From: Meiothermus cerbereus DSM 11376
Lineage (GTDB): Bacteria > Deinococcota > Deinococci > Deinococcales > Thermaceae
DNA: 64,000 nt
Assembly (NCBI RefSeq): GCF_000620065.1
Contig: NZ_JHVI01000001.1
Coordinates: forward strand, 62,001-126,000
Reading direction: 5' to 3'
How positions within the stretch are numbered: position 1 is the first letter of the stretch; the number at the start of each line of letters is the position of its first letter. The translations under genes and the position numbers were made by a program. Below are positions 37,431-46,957 of this stretch, piece after piece. The notes beneath the pieces were generated by a model. The model ran no database searches. It had not been told where the DNA came from and saw only the letters and a list, made by a program, of their open reading frames with translations.

Positions 37431-37466
37431 ATGTGTCTTTTTTACAGGAAAAGGGAGGGTCGCTAA
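37431..37466 (+). CDS. possible 11-residue upstream peptide
   Basis: ATG 37431 with AGGAGG 4 nt upstream opens the frame MCLFYRKREGR, whose stop TAA overlaps ATG 37466 (TAATG). It could couple translation into the EAL gene at that ATG, or the ribosome binding site may simply serve GTG 37433. Confidence 0.25.
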   Translation: MCLFYRKREGR

Positions 37467-39649
37467 TGGCTAAGCCAGACCGCCGCCCTGCCGCCTGCCC
37501 CACCCCCGATCCACTGGACTTATCCCAGGGGATTATGGTGGTGCGTACCGACCTCGAGGGGCGTTTTGTTTATGCAAACCGGGCCTACCTGGGATATATG
37601 GGGCTGCAAACCCTGCCTATAGGAACAAGCGCTTTGCAACACATCGCCCCTAAAGACTTACCGGCTGTAGTGGAGACCGTAAAAAAGGTACTCGAGCATC
37701 CCGGTCAAACCGGTTGGGTAGAGTTCAGCAAGCCATTTAATAAACCCTGGAACCTGGGCCGCTGGGAGTTTATGGCCCTGGTAGACCAACAGGGCAAGCC
37801 TGTGGGCATTCAGTGTATAGGCTACGAGGTTGGCGACAGCTACCGCCAGGCCCGCTTCCAGGAGGCCTCGCTGGAGCTTCTGGCCTCGGGATTGAAGGAA
37901 ACGCTGTCGCCCGAGCAGGTTCTAAAGCAGGCACTGGAAGCAGCGTTGAAGGTAGTCCCGGTAGCCCAGGCGGGCAGCGCAACCCTCCTCTATCCAGAAG
38001 GCCATTTTCGCTTTGTGGCGGCCCACGGCTACGATCTGGCAGCACTGCAGAAGGTTCATCTGTTCCCCCAGGAGCCGCTTTCGCTAAGCCAGCATATTCA
38101 AGCCAGGATATTTACCCATGCCGATATCATCCGATTTAACGAACGCCTCGACCCCGAGCGGCGGGCCGTTTTGGAGGGGCCGGGGCATGCCAGCGCCATC
38201 CAGGCTATGCTGGCAACCCCGGTAGTGGTCAAGGGTACGGCTCGAGCCTACCTGTACCTCGACCACTTCGACCGTCCCGACGCCTTCGACGAGGTTGACC
38301 TACACCACCTGGAGGGGCTAGCCCACCATGTGGCCGGGCTGCTTTACGGAAGTGAGCTGCGCAGCGAGGTTCACTTTAGACGCTACCATGACCCTCAAAC
38401 CGGGTTGACCAATCTGCAAAGCCTTACGGAAACGCTGTCCAAGCGGTTGCCGGCCCCCCGGGCCTTAGTGGCCCTGCACTGCCACTCGCTCGAGCGCATT
38501 CGGCGGCTGGAAGGCGAGGAGGTCTGGGCGGCAGTGGTGCAAGCCGTAGCCAATGCAATGCTGGCCGAGCTACGCCCAGCCGACCATCTGGCTTACGAAA
38601 AGAACACCTTCTGGTTGCTTCTGGAAGGGGTAGACAACCCATCAGGCATTCAGGCGGTGCTCTCGCGGCTATACCAAAGCATAAACAGCAAACTGGCCCC
38701 GCGCTGGCGTCAGCTCAACTTTAACCCACGGGTGGGGGTGGCTTTCGCCCAGCCCGGTATCGCCACGCTCAAGCTGCCCCAGGCCGCCGAAATAGCCCTT
38801 AAGCAAGCCCAGCAGCCTGGTCAGGTGCGCTTTTATGAATCCTCGCTGGAGCAAAACGTGCTCGAGGACGACTGGCTCCACCAGGCCCTGGGGCAGGCCC
38901 TGCGGCCGCTCAAGTCTGGCGAAGCGCCCCTGGGCTTCCGTCTCCACTTCCAGCCCATCCGGGCCCTTGCCAGCGGGCAACTGCAGCACCTCGAGGCCCT
39001 GCTGCGCTGGCAGCACCCCGAACGGGGCCTGATTTCTCCGGCCAAGTTTTTGCCCATCATCGAAGAAGAAGGCTGGATGGGAGAGCTGGGCGACTGGATT
39101 ATAGGGGAGGCTGTGGCATGTTCTGCGAGATGGGGGGTGCCGATTGCGGTCAACCTGGCCGCAAGCCAGCTCGAGCCCTGGCTTCCCCAGCAGATCAGCG
39201 CACATCTACAGCGCCACGGCCTGGCCCCACAAGCACTGATCCTCGAGGTGACCGAACAGGTGGCCCTGGACGAGACCAGCCTGTCGGTGCTGCGGCAACT
39301 GGCCCTGCAGGGGCATCCCCTGCATCTCGACGATTTTGGCACCGGGTTTTCCTCCCTGGAGCGAATTACCGCCCTGCCCCTGGCGGCCATCAAGCTGGGC
39401 CAGGGGTTCATCAAAAACCTGGGTTCCGACCCCAGTGCCCAAACCTCTGAGGCCCGCCTGTTGCGGGCAGTACAGGCCCTGGGCAGCGGCCTGGGGCTCA
39501 AGGTAATCGTGGAGGGCATCGAGAGCGAAGCCCAGCTTCAGTTTCTATTGGCCGAGGGGTTTTCGCTGGGTCAGGGCTACCTGCTCGGAAGACCCACTGC
39601 AATTGAGTCCTACGCGCAACTGCAGGCCTTACAGCAAGGAGGCCCATGA
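37433..39649 (+). CDS. PAS-GAF-(degenerate GGDEF)-EAL c-di-GMP phosphodiesterase
   Basis: This protein of up to 738 residues has a PAS domain (about 20-130), a GAF domain (about 150-300), a degenerate GGDEF domain (about 315-460, with EKNTFWLLLEG where GGDEF should be) and an EAL domain (about 480-735). The EAL domain keeps LEALLRW, LEVTEQ, DDFGTGFSSL and VEGIE, so it may be active. GTG 37433 has AGGAGG 6 nt upstream; ATG 37466 also has a good GGAGGG site and is an alternative start. Its stop overlaps the next gene by 4 nt. Confidence 0.87.
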   Translation: MSFLQEKGGSLMAKPDRRPAACPTPDPLDLSQGIMVVRTDLEGRFVYANRAYLGYMGLQTLPIGTSALQHIAPKDLPAVVETVKKVLEHPGQTGWVEFSKPFNKPWNLGRWEFMALVDQQGKPVGIQCIGYEVGDSYRQARFQEASLELLASGLKETLSPEQVLKQALEAALKVVPVAQAGSATLLYPEGHFRFVAAHGYDLAALQKVHLFPQEPLSLSQHIQARIFTHADIIRFNERLDPERRAVLEGPGHASAIQAMLATPVVVKGTARAYLYLDHFDRPDAFDEVDLHHLEGLAHHVAGLLYGSELRSEVHFRRYHDPQTGLTNLQSLTETLSKRLPAPRALVALHCHSLERIRRLEGEEVWAAVVQAVANAMLAELRPADHLAYEKNTFWLLLEGVDNPSGIQAVLSRLYQSINSKLAPRWRQLNFNPRVGVAFAQPGIATLKLPQAAEIALKQAQQPGQVRFYESSLEQNVLEDDWLHQALGQALRPLKSGEAPLGFRLHFQPIRALASGQLQHLEALLRWQHPERGLISPAKFLPIIEEEGWMGELGDWIIGEAVACSARWGVPIAVNLAASQLEPWLPQQISAHLQRHGLAPQALILEVTEQVALDETSLSVLRQLALQGHPLHLDDFGTGFSSLERITALPLAAIKLGQGFIKNLGSDPSAQTSEARLLRAVQALGSGLGLKVIVEGIESEAQLQFLLAEGFSLGQGYLLGRPTAIESYAQLQALQQGGP

Positions 39650-41913
39650 GCCGCGTATTTAGTCGCTCAGCTGCTAACCTACTCTATGGTGCAGTGGTGC
39701 TCTGTGTGCTGGTGTTTGTGTTGTTGCCAGATTCCCTCGAGTCCCATCAGACGTACAGGCTGCCCTTTCTGATGGTTTTTACGGCCACCACCGCCAGCAT
39801 CTATGGTATGGGCTGGGGGTTTTTGGCCGCTGGGGCGTCGGCCTTGCTGCTGGCCCAGTGGATGGGGCTTCAGGCATTGGACGGGGTGTTGCTGCTATTG
39901 TCGGTGGTTCTTGCCAGTAGCATCGGGAGCAGCCTTCGCACGGCCCACCGCCACGCTAAAGCGCTGGCCCGCAGCCACCAGTTAATTGCAGAGACCTTGG
40001 AGATTTTTCCCAAGATCGACAAACGTCAGGCCTTGTTGGAAAGCCTCCCAGAGCGTCTGGTCAGCTTTGCCTCAGGCGGCCACGTGGGCATCTGGCTACC
40101 CCAAGCGCACAGTTTCCGCCTTCTCGCCTGTGTCCCTGATATTGGCCTACAGGAAATTTCAGCCCAGGGTGTGGTGGGCCGGGCATTTCGTGAGGGCAAA
40201 CCCCAGTATGTGCCCGATGTACGAAAAGACTCGAGTTTTATCGCAACACCTGGCCTTACCAGTGTAGCCGAACTGGCCCTTCCCCTATTTGAACGGGGGG
40301 AAGTGGTGGCAGTGCTCAATCTGGAAAGGGCCAGGCCCTTTCTGTCCGAAGAAGTGGATGGACTAATTCGCTTTGCCGAAACGGTCAGCCTGCAACTAGA
40401 CCGACTGGCCGACCTCGAGATCCGCCGCCTGCTCTCCGACCTTTCCATCCAGATGCAAAAGGTACGATCTCTGCAGGAAGCTGCCGAGCTGGCACTTTTG
40501 CTCCTCTTGCACGGTCTATCCCTCGAGGCCGGGGTGGTTTGGGAGGCTCGAGGCGCAAGGATGCGGGCCTTGGCCCACCAGGGGGTAAACGAACCCAGCC
40601 TGCTGGAGGTGTTGCACAACGGGCTGCCCTATGGGTATGGCCTGGCCTGGGAGGTTTATGCCACAGGAAAACCGTACTTTACCCAGCGCTATGCGGAAGA
40701 GACACGCGGTGTAAAACCCCTACAGGATTTGGGCTGGCAAACCTTCGTGGCACACCCCATCCCCACCGCCGGCAGCAAGAGAAGCCGCTTTGTGCTGGTG
40801 GTAGGCTCCCCCCAGGAAAGAGCCTGGAGAAGAGCAGAAAAGGAACTCCTGCTGCTGTTTTGCCGCAACCTGGGCATTGGCTTTGAGCGGCTGATCGAGC
40901 GGCTCCATCACGAGGGGGTAAATCGCCTGACGCAAGAACTGCTGGAAGAGCCCTCGGAGAATCTTTACCATTTGGTGCTGGTGGAGGCCATCGAGCAGGT
41001 GCCCGGAAGCGAAGCGGGAAGCCTCCTGGTGCTCGAGGATGGAAAATACCGCTACAAGGCCGCTGTAGGATACGACCTTGTGGGGTTACAGGCCGCACCC
41101 AGCAGCCCGGCGGATATGCTCGATTGGTATGGCCTGGGAGAAGAACGCTCCCGCCAGGGGGAACCCCGCATCCTGAGTGCAGAGGAGACCGAAATCTACA
41201 AGGTCAGCTACCAGACTGCGCCACCAGAAATCATGGACACTGCCGGCAGGGCGCGCGAGATTAAGGCCAACCTTTGCTTGCCCATCGCTTACCGGGGCGA
41301 GGTGCTGGCCTACCTCAACCTGGACAACCTGCACGATCCGCAGGCCTTCGCAGAGGATAGCCTGCACGCAGCCCAATTTTTCGCAGCGCCACTGGCCACC
41401 CTGCTGCACGATGTCAGAATTCATCGTCTGCTGGAGGAAGCAGCCCTTACCGACTCCCTGACCGGGCTGCCCAACCGTCGGGCCTTCGACAAGGTGCTCT
41501 CTGAGGAGCTCGAGCGGGCCGTTCGGTATGGTTATCCGCTTTCGCTGGCGATCATGGACTTAAAGGGCTTCAAAGCCGTAAACGACAAACTGGGCCACGC
41601 CACCGGCGACCTCGCGCTCATCCGGGTGGCCCAGTTGCTGGAAGAAGAACGTCGTGGCGGAGACCATCTTTTCCGCTGGGGCGGCGACGAGTTCGCAGCC
41701 ATCTTCCCACATACCGACAAGGGCGAAGCCTTGGTTGTGGCCAAACGCTACGCACAGATAATCGAATCGATCAGCTTTGGCCAGCAACGCCTCGGCGTAA
41801 GTATAGGGCTAGCGGCTTATCCCGAAGATGGCTCTAATCCAGATAAACTACTTGTCGCTGCAGACAACCGCATGTATGAGGCCAAGGCTTTGGGCATCCC
41901 CTTGAAAACTTGA
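39646..41913 (+). CDS. membrane GAF-GGDEF diguanylate cyclase
   Basis: The 755-residue protein starts with several membrane segments (about residues 10-95), then has two or three GAF-type sensory domains (about 115-560) and a C-terminal GGDEF domain (about 590-755). The GGDEF motif RWGGDEFAAIFPH and DSLTGLPNRRAFDKVL are intact, so it should make cyclic di-GMP. It overlaps the EAL gene by ATGA, making an operon with opposing enzyme activities. Confidence 0.87.
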   Translation: MSRVFSRSAANLLYGAVVLCVLVFVLLPDSLESHQTYRLPFLMVFTATTASIYGMGWGFLAAGASALLLAQWMGLQALDGVLLLLSVVLASSIGSSLRTAHRHAKALARSHQLIAETLEIFPKIDKRQALLESLPERLVSFASGGHVGIWLPQAHSFRLLACVPDIGLQEISAQGVVGRAFREGKPQYVPDVRKDSSFIATPGLTSVAELALPLFERGEVVAVLNLERARPFLSEEVDGLIRFAETVSLQLDRLADLEIRRLLSDLSIQMQKVRSLQEAAELALLLLLHGLSLEAGVVWEARGARMRALAHQGVNEPSLLEVLHNGLPYGYGLAWEVYATGKPYFTQRYAEETRGVKPLQDLGWQTFVAHPIPTAGSKRSRFVLVVGSPQERAWRRAEKELLLLFCRNLGIGFERLIERLHHEGVNRLTQELLEEPSENLYHLVLVEAIEQVPGSEAGSLLVLEDGKYRYKAAVGYDLVGLQAAPSSPADMLDWYGLGEERSRQGEPRILSAEETEIYKVSYQTAPPEIMDTAGRAREIKANLCLPIAYRGEVLAYLNLDNLHDPQAFAEDSLHAAQFFAAPLATLLHDVRIHRLLEEAALTDSLTGLPNRRAFDKVLSEELERAVRYGYPLSLAIMDLKGFKAVNDKLGHATGDLALIRVAQLLEEERRGGDHLFRWGGDEFAAIFPHTDKGEALVVAKRYAQIIESISFGQQRLGVSIGLAAYPEDGSNPDKLLVAADNRMYEAKALGIPLKT

Positions 41914-41972
41914 GCGACTAAGTGTCTCCATAAGCGAAATGCAAGATGCCATACCGAAAGTTTGTCGGGGAA

Positions 41973-42029
41973 TTGCGCCAGGTATGCATTGACTCATTCC
42001 GCTGGTTTTGCCAATCTGCCCTGGCGCAA
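41973..42029. repeat. inverted repeat downstream of GGDEF gene
   Basis: TTGCGCCAGG (41973-41982) and CCTGGCGCAA (42020-42029) are perfect 10 bp arms separated by 37 nt. It may be a transcript-end structure or an operator for the following HD gene. Confidence 0.4.
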
Positions 42030-42123
42030 CTTATACGCCCTCACGCCGCCACAAGCCAAAAGCACCCTGGTTTTCGCTGCAGAGGAACCATGATAAGCTC
42101 TCCTTCAGTTGGCCCTGCAGCAC

Positions 42124-42777
42124 ATGGGACGCAATTTCGAACTTTCACACGGGGGCCGCAAGCGGCTCATTGGCCGCTGGAAGGCCTTGCTTAGCTCGCT
42201 TGGGATAGACCCCAATTCGCACTTTCACATGCTGGAAGACCTATTCACTCGCCACAGCGAGCCCCAGCGGCACTACCACAATCTGCTCCACCTCAGCACC
42301 CTGTTCTCGCTGTTACCGGCAAAGCCCCACCTCGAGTTCGCCATTTGGTTCCACGATGCCATCTACGACCCCACCCGCACCGACAACGAAGCCAAAAGCG
42401 CACACCTGGCCGAACAGAGCCTAAAACGCCTAGGGATAGACCCAGAGCTTATCCAAGCTGTAGTAGATATCATCTTGGCCACGCAAAGCCATCAGTCGAA
42501 CGACCCCGATACGGCTTTGTTTCTGGACGCCGACCTCTCCATTCTGGGCGCCGACCGCAAAACCTACAAAGCCTATGCCCAGGCCATCCGGGACGAGTAC
42601 GCCTGGGTTCCAGAGGCGCTGTTCCGGGAACGACGCGCCCAGGTGCTACAAAAGTTTCTGTCGCGCCAGCGCATCTACCAGACCCCTGCTTTTGCCATGC
42701 TGGAGCAACCCGCCCGCGAGAACCTGCGGCATGAGCTGCAAACTTTGCTGGAGCCTGGCCATAACCGGCGCAAATGA
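42124..42777 (+). CDS. HD-superfamily metal-dependent hydrolase (COG4339-like)
   Basis: The 217-residue protein has the ligands of a small HD-domain family: RHYHNLLHL, FHDAIYD and DADLSILG. These proteins are predicted metal-dependent phosphohydrolases with unknown substrate. Two starts are possible: ATG 42124 (used here) and an in-frame TTG at 42109; neither has a clear ribosome binding site. Confidence 0.75.
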   Translation: MGRNFELSHGGRKRLIGRWKALLSSLGIDPNSHFHMLEDLFTRHSEPQRHYHNLLHLSTLFSLLPAKPHLEFAIWFHDAIYDPTRTDNEAKSAHLAEQSLKRLGIDPELIQAVVDIILATQSHQSNDPDTALFLDADLSILGADRKTYKAYAQAIRDEYAWVPEALFRERRAQVLQKFLSRQRIYQTPAFAMLEQPARENLRHELQTLLEPGHNRRK

Positions 42778-42813
42778 GTGCAAAAAGCCCTCGGAGCCCA
42801 GGAATGGCATGGC

Positions 42814-44769
42814 TCAATAGGCTGCGGGGGTGTGGTCAGCCAGGGCCTGCCAGTAGCGCTCGAGGTCCTCCGCCAACTGCTGGGCCAGACCCAAGCGATA
42901 CGCAGTGGCCACCCGCTTGCCCAGTGCACGAGCCAGGGAATCGGAGCTGGCCTCCAGGGCTGCCAGGGCTTTCTCTGAAAGGGCTATGTATACCTGCTCC
43001 GGATGGGCCGGTACGGGCGGCAGGCTGAACCAGTAGCTAGCCTCCTCGGGTTTGACCACCGCGGCCCCCCTGCTGGTAAACCAGTCGGCACCCTCCGGGT
43101 GAACATAGACCCGGGCCGCCTGGGCCACCGCCTGGCGCACCGCTTGGGCAAATGGCACTGGAATGGCCCACCCCGCTTTAGGGGTGGGCAAGGGGCGGTA
43201 GGCTTGCGCCCTCAGTTCGACGTTTTGCTCACCGTTCCACTCGCTTAGCACCAGGCCCGCAGCCAGCTCGATGTGTTCTGGCAGGCTTTCGCCATTGTCA
43301 CGCCATTTGATGACCCGGATGCCATTCAGTCGGAACGACAGGTGCTTGCCTTCGCCCATAGTGCGCACATGCTCCGGTTTGCCCTGGGTATAAAACAGCG
43401 GCTCAGGGTTGCCCTCCCCCAGGGGCTCGAGTAGCCTCAAAGCCTGGTGTAGTTCGGCCAGGTCTTCCCCATCCAGCCATCCGTCCAGAACAATTTCAGG
43501 CACTGGCACCGGAAACTGGGCTGCGTAGCGGTGAATGGCTTCAGTGAAAGCGGGAATCTGTTCCTCCTGAATGGCAAAACCCGCCGCCTGGGCATGGCCC
43601 CCAAAGCGTTTGAGGAAAGACCTAGCAGCCTGCAAAGCCCCCACCGCGCTAATACCAGGCGTCGAGCGCACCGAGCCCTTGCCATCGGCAATGATAAAGA
43701 CCGGTTTGTAGTAGCGCTCGAGCACCCGGCTGGCCACGATGCCCATCACGCCCGGATGACCCTCGGCATCGTGAATAACCAGGGCAGGCTGAGTGGGGTC
43801 TATGCTGGGCCAGATGCGCTGTAGCATCTCCTCCTCGATGCGCTGGCGCTGCTGGTTGAGGCGGGTCAGGTGCTCGGCCAGGGAGGGGGCTTGCAGCGGA
43901 TCCTGGGTGGTGAGGAGCTCCAGGGCCACCTCGGCCTGTCCCAACCTCGAGGCCGCATTGATTCGGGGGGCAATGCGAAAAGCAATCTCGCTGGCGCTAA
44001 ACTCACGGCAGTGCTCGGCGGCCAGCACCTTCAGGCCCAGATTGCTCGAGTCGCGCAGGCGGGAGAGCCCCTCTTTGACCAAAGCCCGGTTAAAGCCCCG
44101 CAAGGGGGCCACATCGGCCACCGTGCCGATGGCGGCCAGGTCGGCATACTCCAGGGGCGGGTCTTTCCCCAGCAGCTCGTACACCTGCCACAGCAGCAAA
44201 AACGCCACCCCCGAACCCGTAGGGTGGGCCTGACCTTCCAGCCAGGGCGAAAGGGCCGGATGCACAATCAGACCTGGCGGCGAGGAAGCACCCGGCGTGT
44301 GGTGGTCGGTTACCAGCACCGAGACCCCATTTTCTACCAGCTCGCGCAATTCGGCGTGATTGGAGATGCCGCAGTCTACAGTAATGAACAGGTCGCAGGC
44401 TTCTAGATGCTCTGGCACCCGCTCCATCAAGACACCGTAGCCTTCGCTCAAGCGATGGGGAATGAAGGGGTGGATGTCGGCCCCCAGTTTTCCCAGGCCG
44501 TTGAGCAGGATGGCCGTTCCGGTAAGGCCGTCGGCATCGTAGTCGCCGTGCACGCGGATGCGCTCACGTTTTTCTAAAGCCTCGATAATGCGAACCGCCG
44601 CTTGCCTCAGGCCTTCGATGGGCAGCAGCTTTAGAGGGGGCTCGAGGTCTTCGACCCGCTTGAAGCCCCGGTTCCACAAAACCGCCGCAGCCAGCGGGGG
44701 GATGCCTAGTTGTTCCACTAGCGGGCGGAGTTCGGAGACTGGCGGCCATTCACGAAATTTCCAGATCAT
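42814..44769 (-). CDS. recJ: single-strand DNA exonuclease RecJ
   Basis: This 651-residue DHH-family nuclease degrades single-stranded DNA 5' to 3' in recombination and mismatch repair. The motifs are HGDYDADGLTG, ITVDCGISN, VTDHHTPG, GTVADVAPL and FGGHAQAAGFAI (DHHA1). It ends with an OB-like region and an extra domain (about 535-651), as in Thermus RecJ. ATG 44769 has GGGAG 7 nt upstream. Confidence 0.94.
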   Translation of the reverse strand: MIWKFREWPPVSELRPLVEQLGIPPLAAAVLWNRGFKRVEDLEPPLKLLPIEGLRQAAVRIIEALEKRERIRVHGDYDADGLTGTAILLNGLGKLGADIHPFIPHRLSEGYGVLMERVPEHLEACDLFITVDCGISNHAELRELVENGVSVLVTDHHTPGASSPPGLIVHPALSPWLEGQAHPTGSGVAFLLLWQVYELLGKDPPLEYADLAAIGTVADVAPLRGFNRALVKEGLSRLRDSSNLGLKVLAAEHCREFSASEIAFRIAPRINAASRLGQAEVALELLTTQDPLQAPSLAEHLTRLNQQRQRIEEEMLQRIWPSIDPTQPALVIHDAEGHPGVMGIVASRVLERYYKPVFIIADGKGSVRSTPGISAVGALQAARSFLKRFGGHAQAAGFAIQEEQIPAFTEAIHRYAAQFPVPVPEIVLDGWLDGEDLAELHQALRLLEPLGEGNPEPLFYTQGKPEHVRTMGEGKHLSFRLNGIRVIKWRDNGESLPEHIELAAGLVLSEWNGEQNVELRAQAYRPLPTPKAGWAIPVPFAQAVRQAVAQAARVYVHPEGADWFTSRGAAVVKPEEASYWFSLPPVPAHPEQVYIALSEKALAALEASSDSLARALGKRVATAYRLGLAQQLAEDLERYWQALADHTPAAY

Positions 44770-44862
44770 GCAAGATCTCCCAACCAACACCTGCCAAGGG
44801 CAGGCCATCTAAGGCATCTACCTGGGCATCTACCTGGGATGAGACGACCCCCAACCAGCCCA

Positions 44863-45174
44863 TCAGGTCTGCCGGTCGGGAATGACCGGGGTTTCTTCGG
44901 GGTGCTGCTTTTTGAGGGCCTCGAGTTCAGCCTTAACCTGGCGTAATTCTCGGTCGCGCCGGTTGAGAGCAGCCTGGGCATTCACCCAGCCGGTAAGCCC
45001 GTACAGCCCCATCACACTCAAGCCCAGCCCAAAGGCCGTCACCAATAAAAAGCTCAGATGTACCAGGCCCCAGGGTGTGCCAATCAAAAGACCCGGTTCC
45101 AGAACATACACTGCCCAGGCCAGAGCAGCCACCCCCAATACCACCACGAAGGCCAGTGCGTTGAGCACTTTCAT
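44863..45174 (-). CDS. LapA-like small membrane protein with coiled coil
   Basis: The 103-residue protein has two membrane helices (about 6-26 and 38-62) followed by a charged coiled-coil tail (RRDRELRQVKAELEALKKQ), a layout like LapA/DUF1049 envelope proteins. ATG 45174 lies 6 nt after a TAAACT box. The role is unknown. Confidence 0.6.
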   Translation of the reverse strand: MKVLNALAFVVVLGVAALAWAVYVLEPGLLIGTPWGLVHLSFLLVTAFGLGLSVMGLYGLTGWVNAQAALNRRDRELRQVKAELEALKKQHPEETPVIPDRQT

Positions 45175-45180
45175 GCTAGA

Positions 45181-45186
45181 AGTTTA
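45181..45186 (-). promoter_or_regulatory. -10 box, leaderless promoter of LapA-like gene
   Basis: TAAACT on the minus strand ends 6 nt before the ATG at 45174. Confidence 0.5.
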
Positions 45187-45208
45187 CTCCATGGCATCGG
45201 GCCCTGGC

Positions 45209-45910
45209 TCAAACCCATTTCTTCAGGTCGATGCGGCCCTCGTAAATGGCTTTGCCGGTAATGGCGCCCTCCACACCCAGGCGCCTCAGGCCCTCGAGGT
45301 CGGCGTCCGAAGCGATGCCACCCCCCGCAATCAAGAAGCCCGGCCAGGCTGCGCGAACCTCGCGGATCACCTCGAGGTCGAGCCCGGCCAGGGTTCCATC
45401 CCGCCGCACATCGGTGTAGATAAGGGTACGCACCCCCAGCTCCCACATCCGCAGGCCCAAATCCTGCACCCTGAGGGCTGTTTCCTCCGCCCAGCCCGAG
45501 ACCACCACCTCCAGGCCCCGCGCATCCAGGCTGACCACCACCCGCTCGGCGCCAAACTCCCCTAGCATCCGCTCCAGCACTTCCGGCGCTTTTACAGCCA
45601 CCGTACCCACCACCACCCGGCTGGCTCCCAGGGCCAACACCTCCCTGGCCGCCTCCAGGCTGCGTATCCCACCCCCTACTTCAAAGGGGATAGCCAAAGA
45701 GGCAGCCAGCGTACGCAACACCGCCCGGTTTTCTCCCCGTCCCAAAGCCGCGTCCAGGTCGACCAGGTGTAGCATCCTGGCCCCTTGCTTCTGCCAGTGC
45801 AGGGCGGCCTCCAGCGGGTTTTCGTAATAGACGGTTTCCTGGCGGGGGTCGCCCTCAAACAAGCGAACGGCCCGCCCGGACTGGATGTCTACCGCAGGAA
45901 TCACCAACAT
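45209..45910 (-). CDS. hisA: phosphoribosylformimino-AICAR ribotide isomerase HisA
   Basis: This 233-residue TIM-barrel enzyme catalyses the fourth step of histidine synthesis. It starts MLVIPAVDIQSGRAVRLFEGD and has paired phosphate-binding halves (FEVGGGIRS and IAGGGIASD); Asp8 and Asp in YTDVRRDGTL are the catalytic pair. It stands alone rather than in a his operon. ATG 45910 lies 6 nt after a TACAAT box. Confidence 0.94.
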   Translation of the reverse strand: MLVIPAVDIQSGRAVRLFEGDPRQETVYYENPLEAALHWQKQGARMLHLVDLDAALGRGENRAVLRTLAASLAIPFEVGGGIRSLEAAREVLALGASRVVVGTVAVKAPEVLERMLGEFGAERVVVSLDARGLEVVVSGWAEETALRVQDLGLRMWELGVRTLIYTDVRRDGTLAGLDLEVIREVRAAWPGFLIAGGGIASDADLEGLRRLGVEGAITGKAIYEGRIDLKKWV

Positions 45911-45916
45911 TGGGGG

Positions 45917-45922
45917 ATTGTA
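45917..45922 (-). promoter_or_regulatory. -10 box, leaderless promoter of hisA
   Basis: TACAAT on the minus strand ends 6 nt before the ATG at 45910. Confidence 0.55.
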
Positions 45923-45945
45923 TCAAGCCTGCCAGAGCAAAATCA

Positions 45946-46839
45946 TCAGTAAATTTTCTTCCCCAACAAACTGCTGGCCAGCTCGACCATCATCCGGGCG
46001 GTGCGGTTAGCGATGTCCAGAATGGGGTTCACCTCAACCAGATCCAGGCTGGTAACCAGGCTGGCATCGGCCAGCAGCTCCATAAGCAAGTGGGCCTCGC
46101 GGTAGGTCAGGCCCCCTGGCACGGGCGTACCCACCCCCGGCGCTATTTCGGGGTCCAGCACGTCGGCATCCAGCGAAACGTGCACCCGGGAAAAACCAGC
46201 GAACTTTGCCGCAACCTGCTGAGCAATGGCCGGAATGCCCTGCACATCCACCTCTTTCATGGTGAATACCGTAACCCCCCGCTCGCGCAGCAGCCGCACC
46301 TCGCCCGGATCCAGGCTGCGAATCCCAATGAGGACCACGTCTTCGGGCCGCACCTTGGCCCCCGGGCGACCCAGGTCTACTAGGCGGGGGTCGCCCAGGC
46401 CGCACAGGTGCGCCAGCGGCATCCCGTGAATGTTGCCGCTGGGGCTGGTCTGGGGGGTGTTGAAATCGGCGTGGGCGTCTACCCAGATCACCCCGATGCG
46501 CTCACCCCGACTGGCCCCCGTTACCGACCCCATGGCAATGGAGTGGTCGCCCCCCAGCACAATGGGAAACACCCCAGCGGGCATCTGGTTCAAGGCTTCG
46601 ATGGTGTCGAGGCAGACTGCCCGGATGGCCTCGAGGTAGCCCAGTCCTCCCAGCGCTTGCTGGGCGCGCAGACTCTCAACCACCGGCACCTTGATATCGC
46701 CGTAATCGTGCACACGGTGGCCCAGGCCCTGAAGCACCTCCTGTAAACGTCCGTAGCGCATGGCGCTGGGGCCCATGTCTACCCCACGCCGACCCTGACC
46801 CAGATCCATCGGAACGCCTAAGATACCGATATCCTTCAT
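45946..46839 (-). CDS. rocF: arginase
   Basis: The 297-residue ureohydrolase converts arginine to ornithine and urea using two manganese ions. Ligand motifs are GGDHSIAMG, DAHADFN and SLDADVLDP. The arginase branch (rather than agmatinase) is suggested by GVPMDLGQGRRGVDMGPSAMR near the start and the SGNIHGMPL active-site segment. ATG 46839 lies 8 nt after a TAGACT box; the longer upstream frame is not conserved in character. Confidence 0.93.
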   Translation of the reverse strand: MKDIGILGVPMDLGQGRRGVDMGPSAMRYGRLQEVLQGLGHRVHDYGDIKVPVVESLRAQQALGGLGYLEAIRAVCLDTIEALNQMPAGVFPIVLGGDHSIAMGSVTGASRGERIGVIWVDAHADFNTPQTSPSGNIHGMPLAHLCGLGDPRLVDLGRPGAKVRPEDVVLIGIRSLDPGEVRLLRERGVTVFTMKEVDVQGIPAIAQQVAAKFAGFSRVHVSLDADVLDPEIAPGVGTPVPGGLTYREAHLLMELLADASLVTSLDLVEVNPILDIANRTARMMVELASSLLGKKIY

Positions 46840-46847
46840 ACCCCCAC

Positions 46848-46853
46848 AGTCTA
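46848..46853 (-). promoter_or_regulatory. -10 box, near-leaderless promoter of arginase
   Basis: TAGACT on the minus strand ends 8 nt before the ATG at 46839. Confidence 0.5.
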
Positions 46854-46957
46854 CCGTCGGGCGTGCAGCGATGCAGCCAGCCTGCTGGGGCCATTGACCT
46901 GAAGCCATTTCGGCGCTAACATAAAGAGCTACGCTTAGCGCGCAAGCATTGGGAAAA

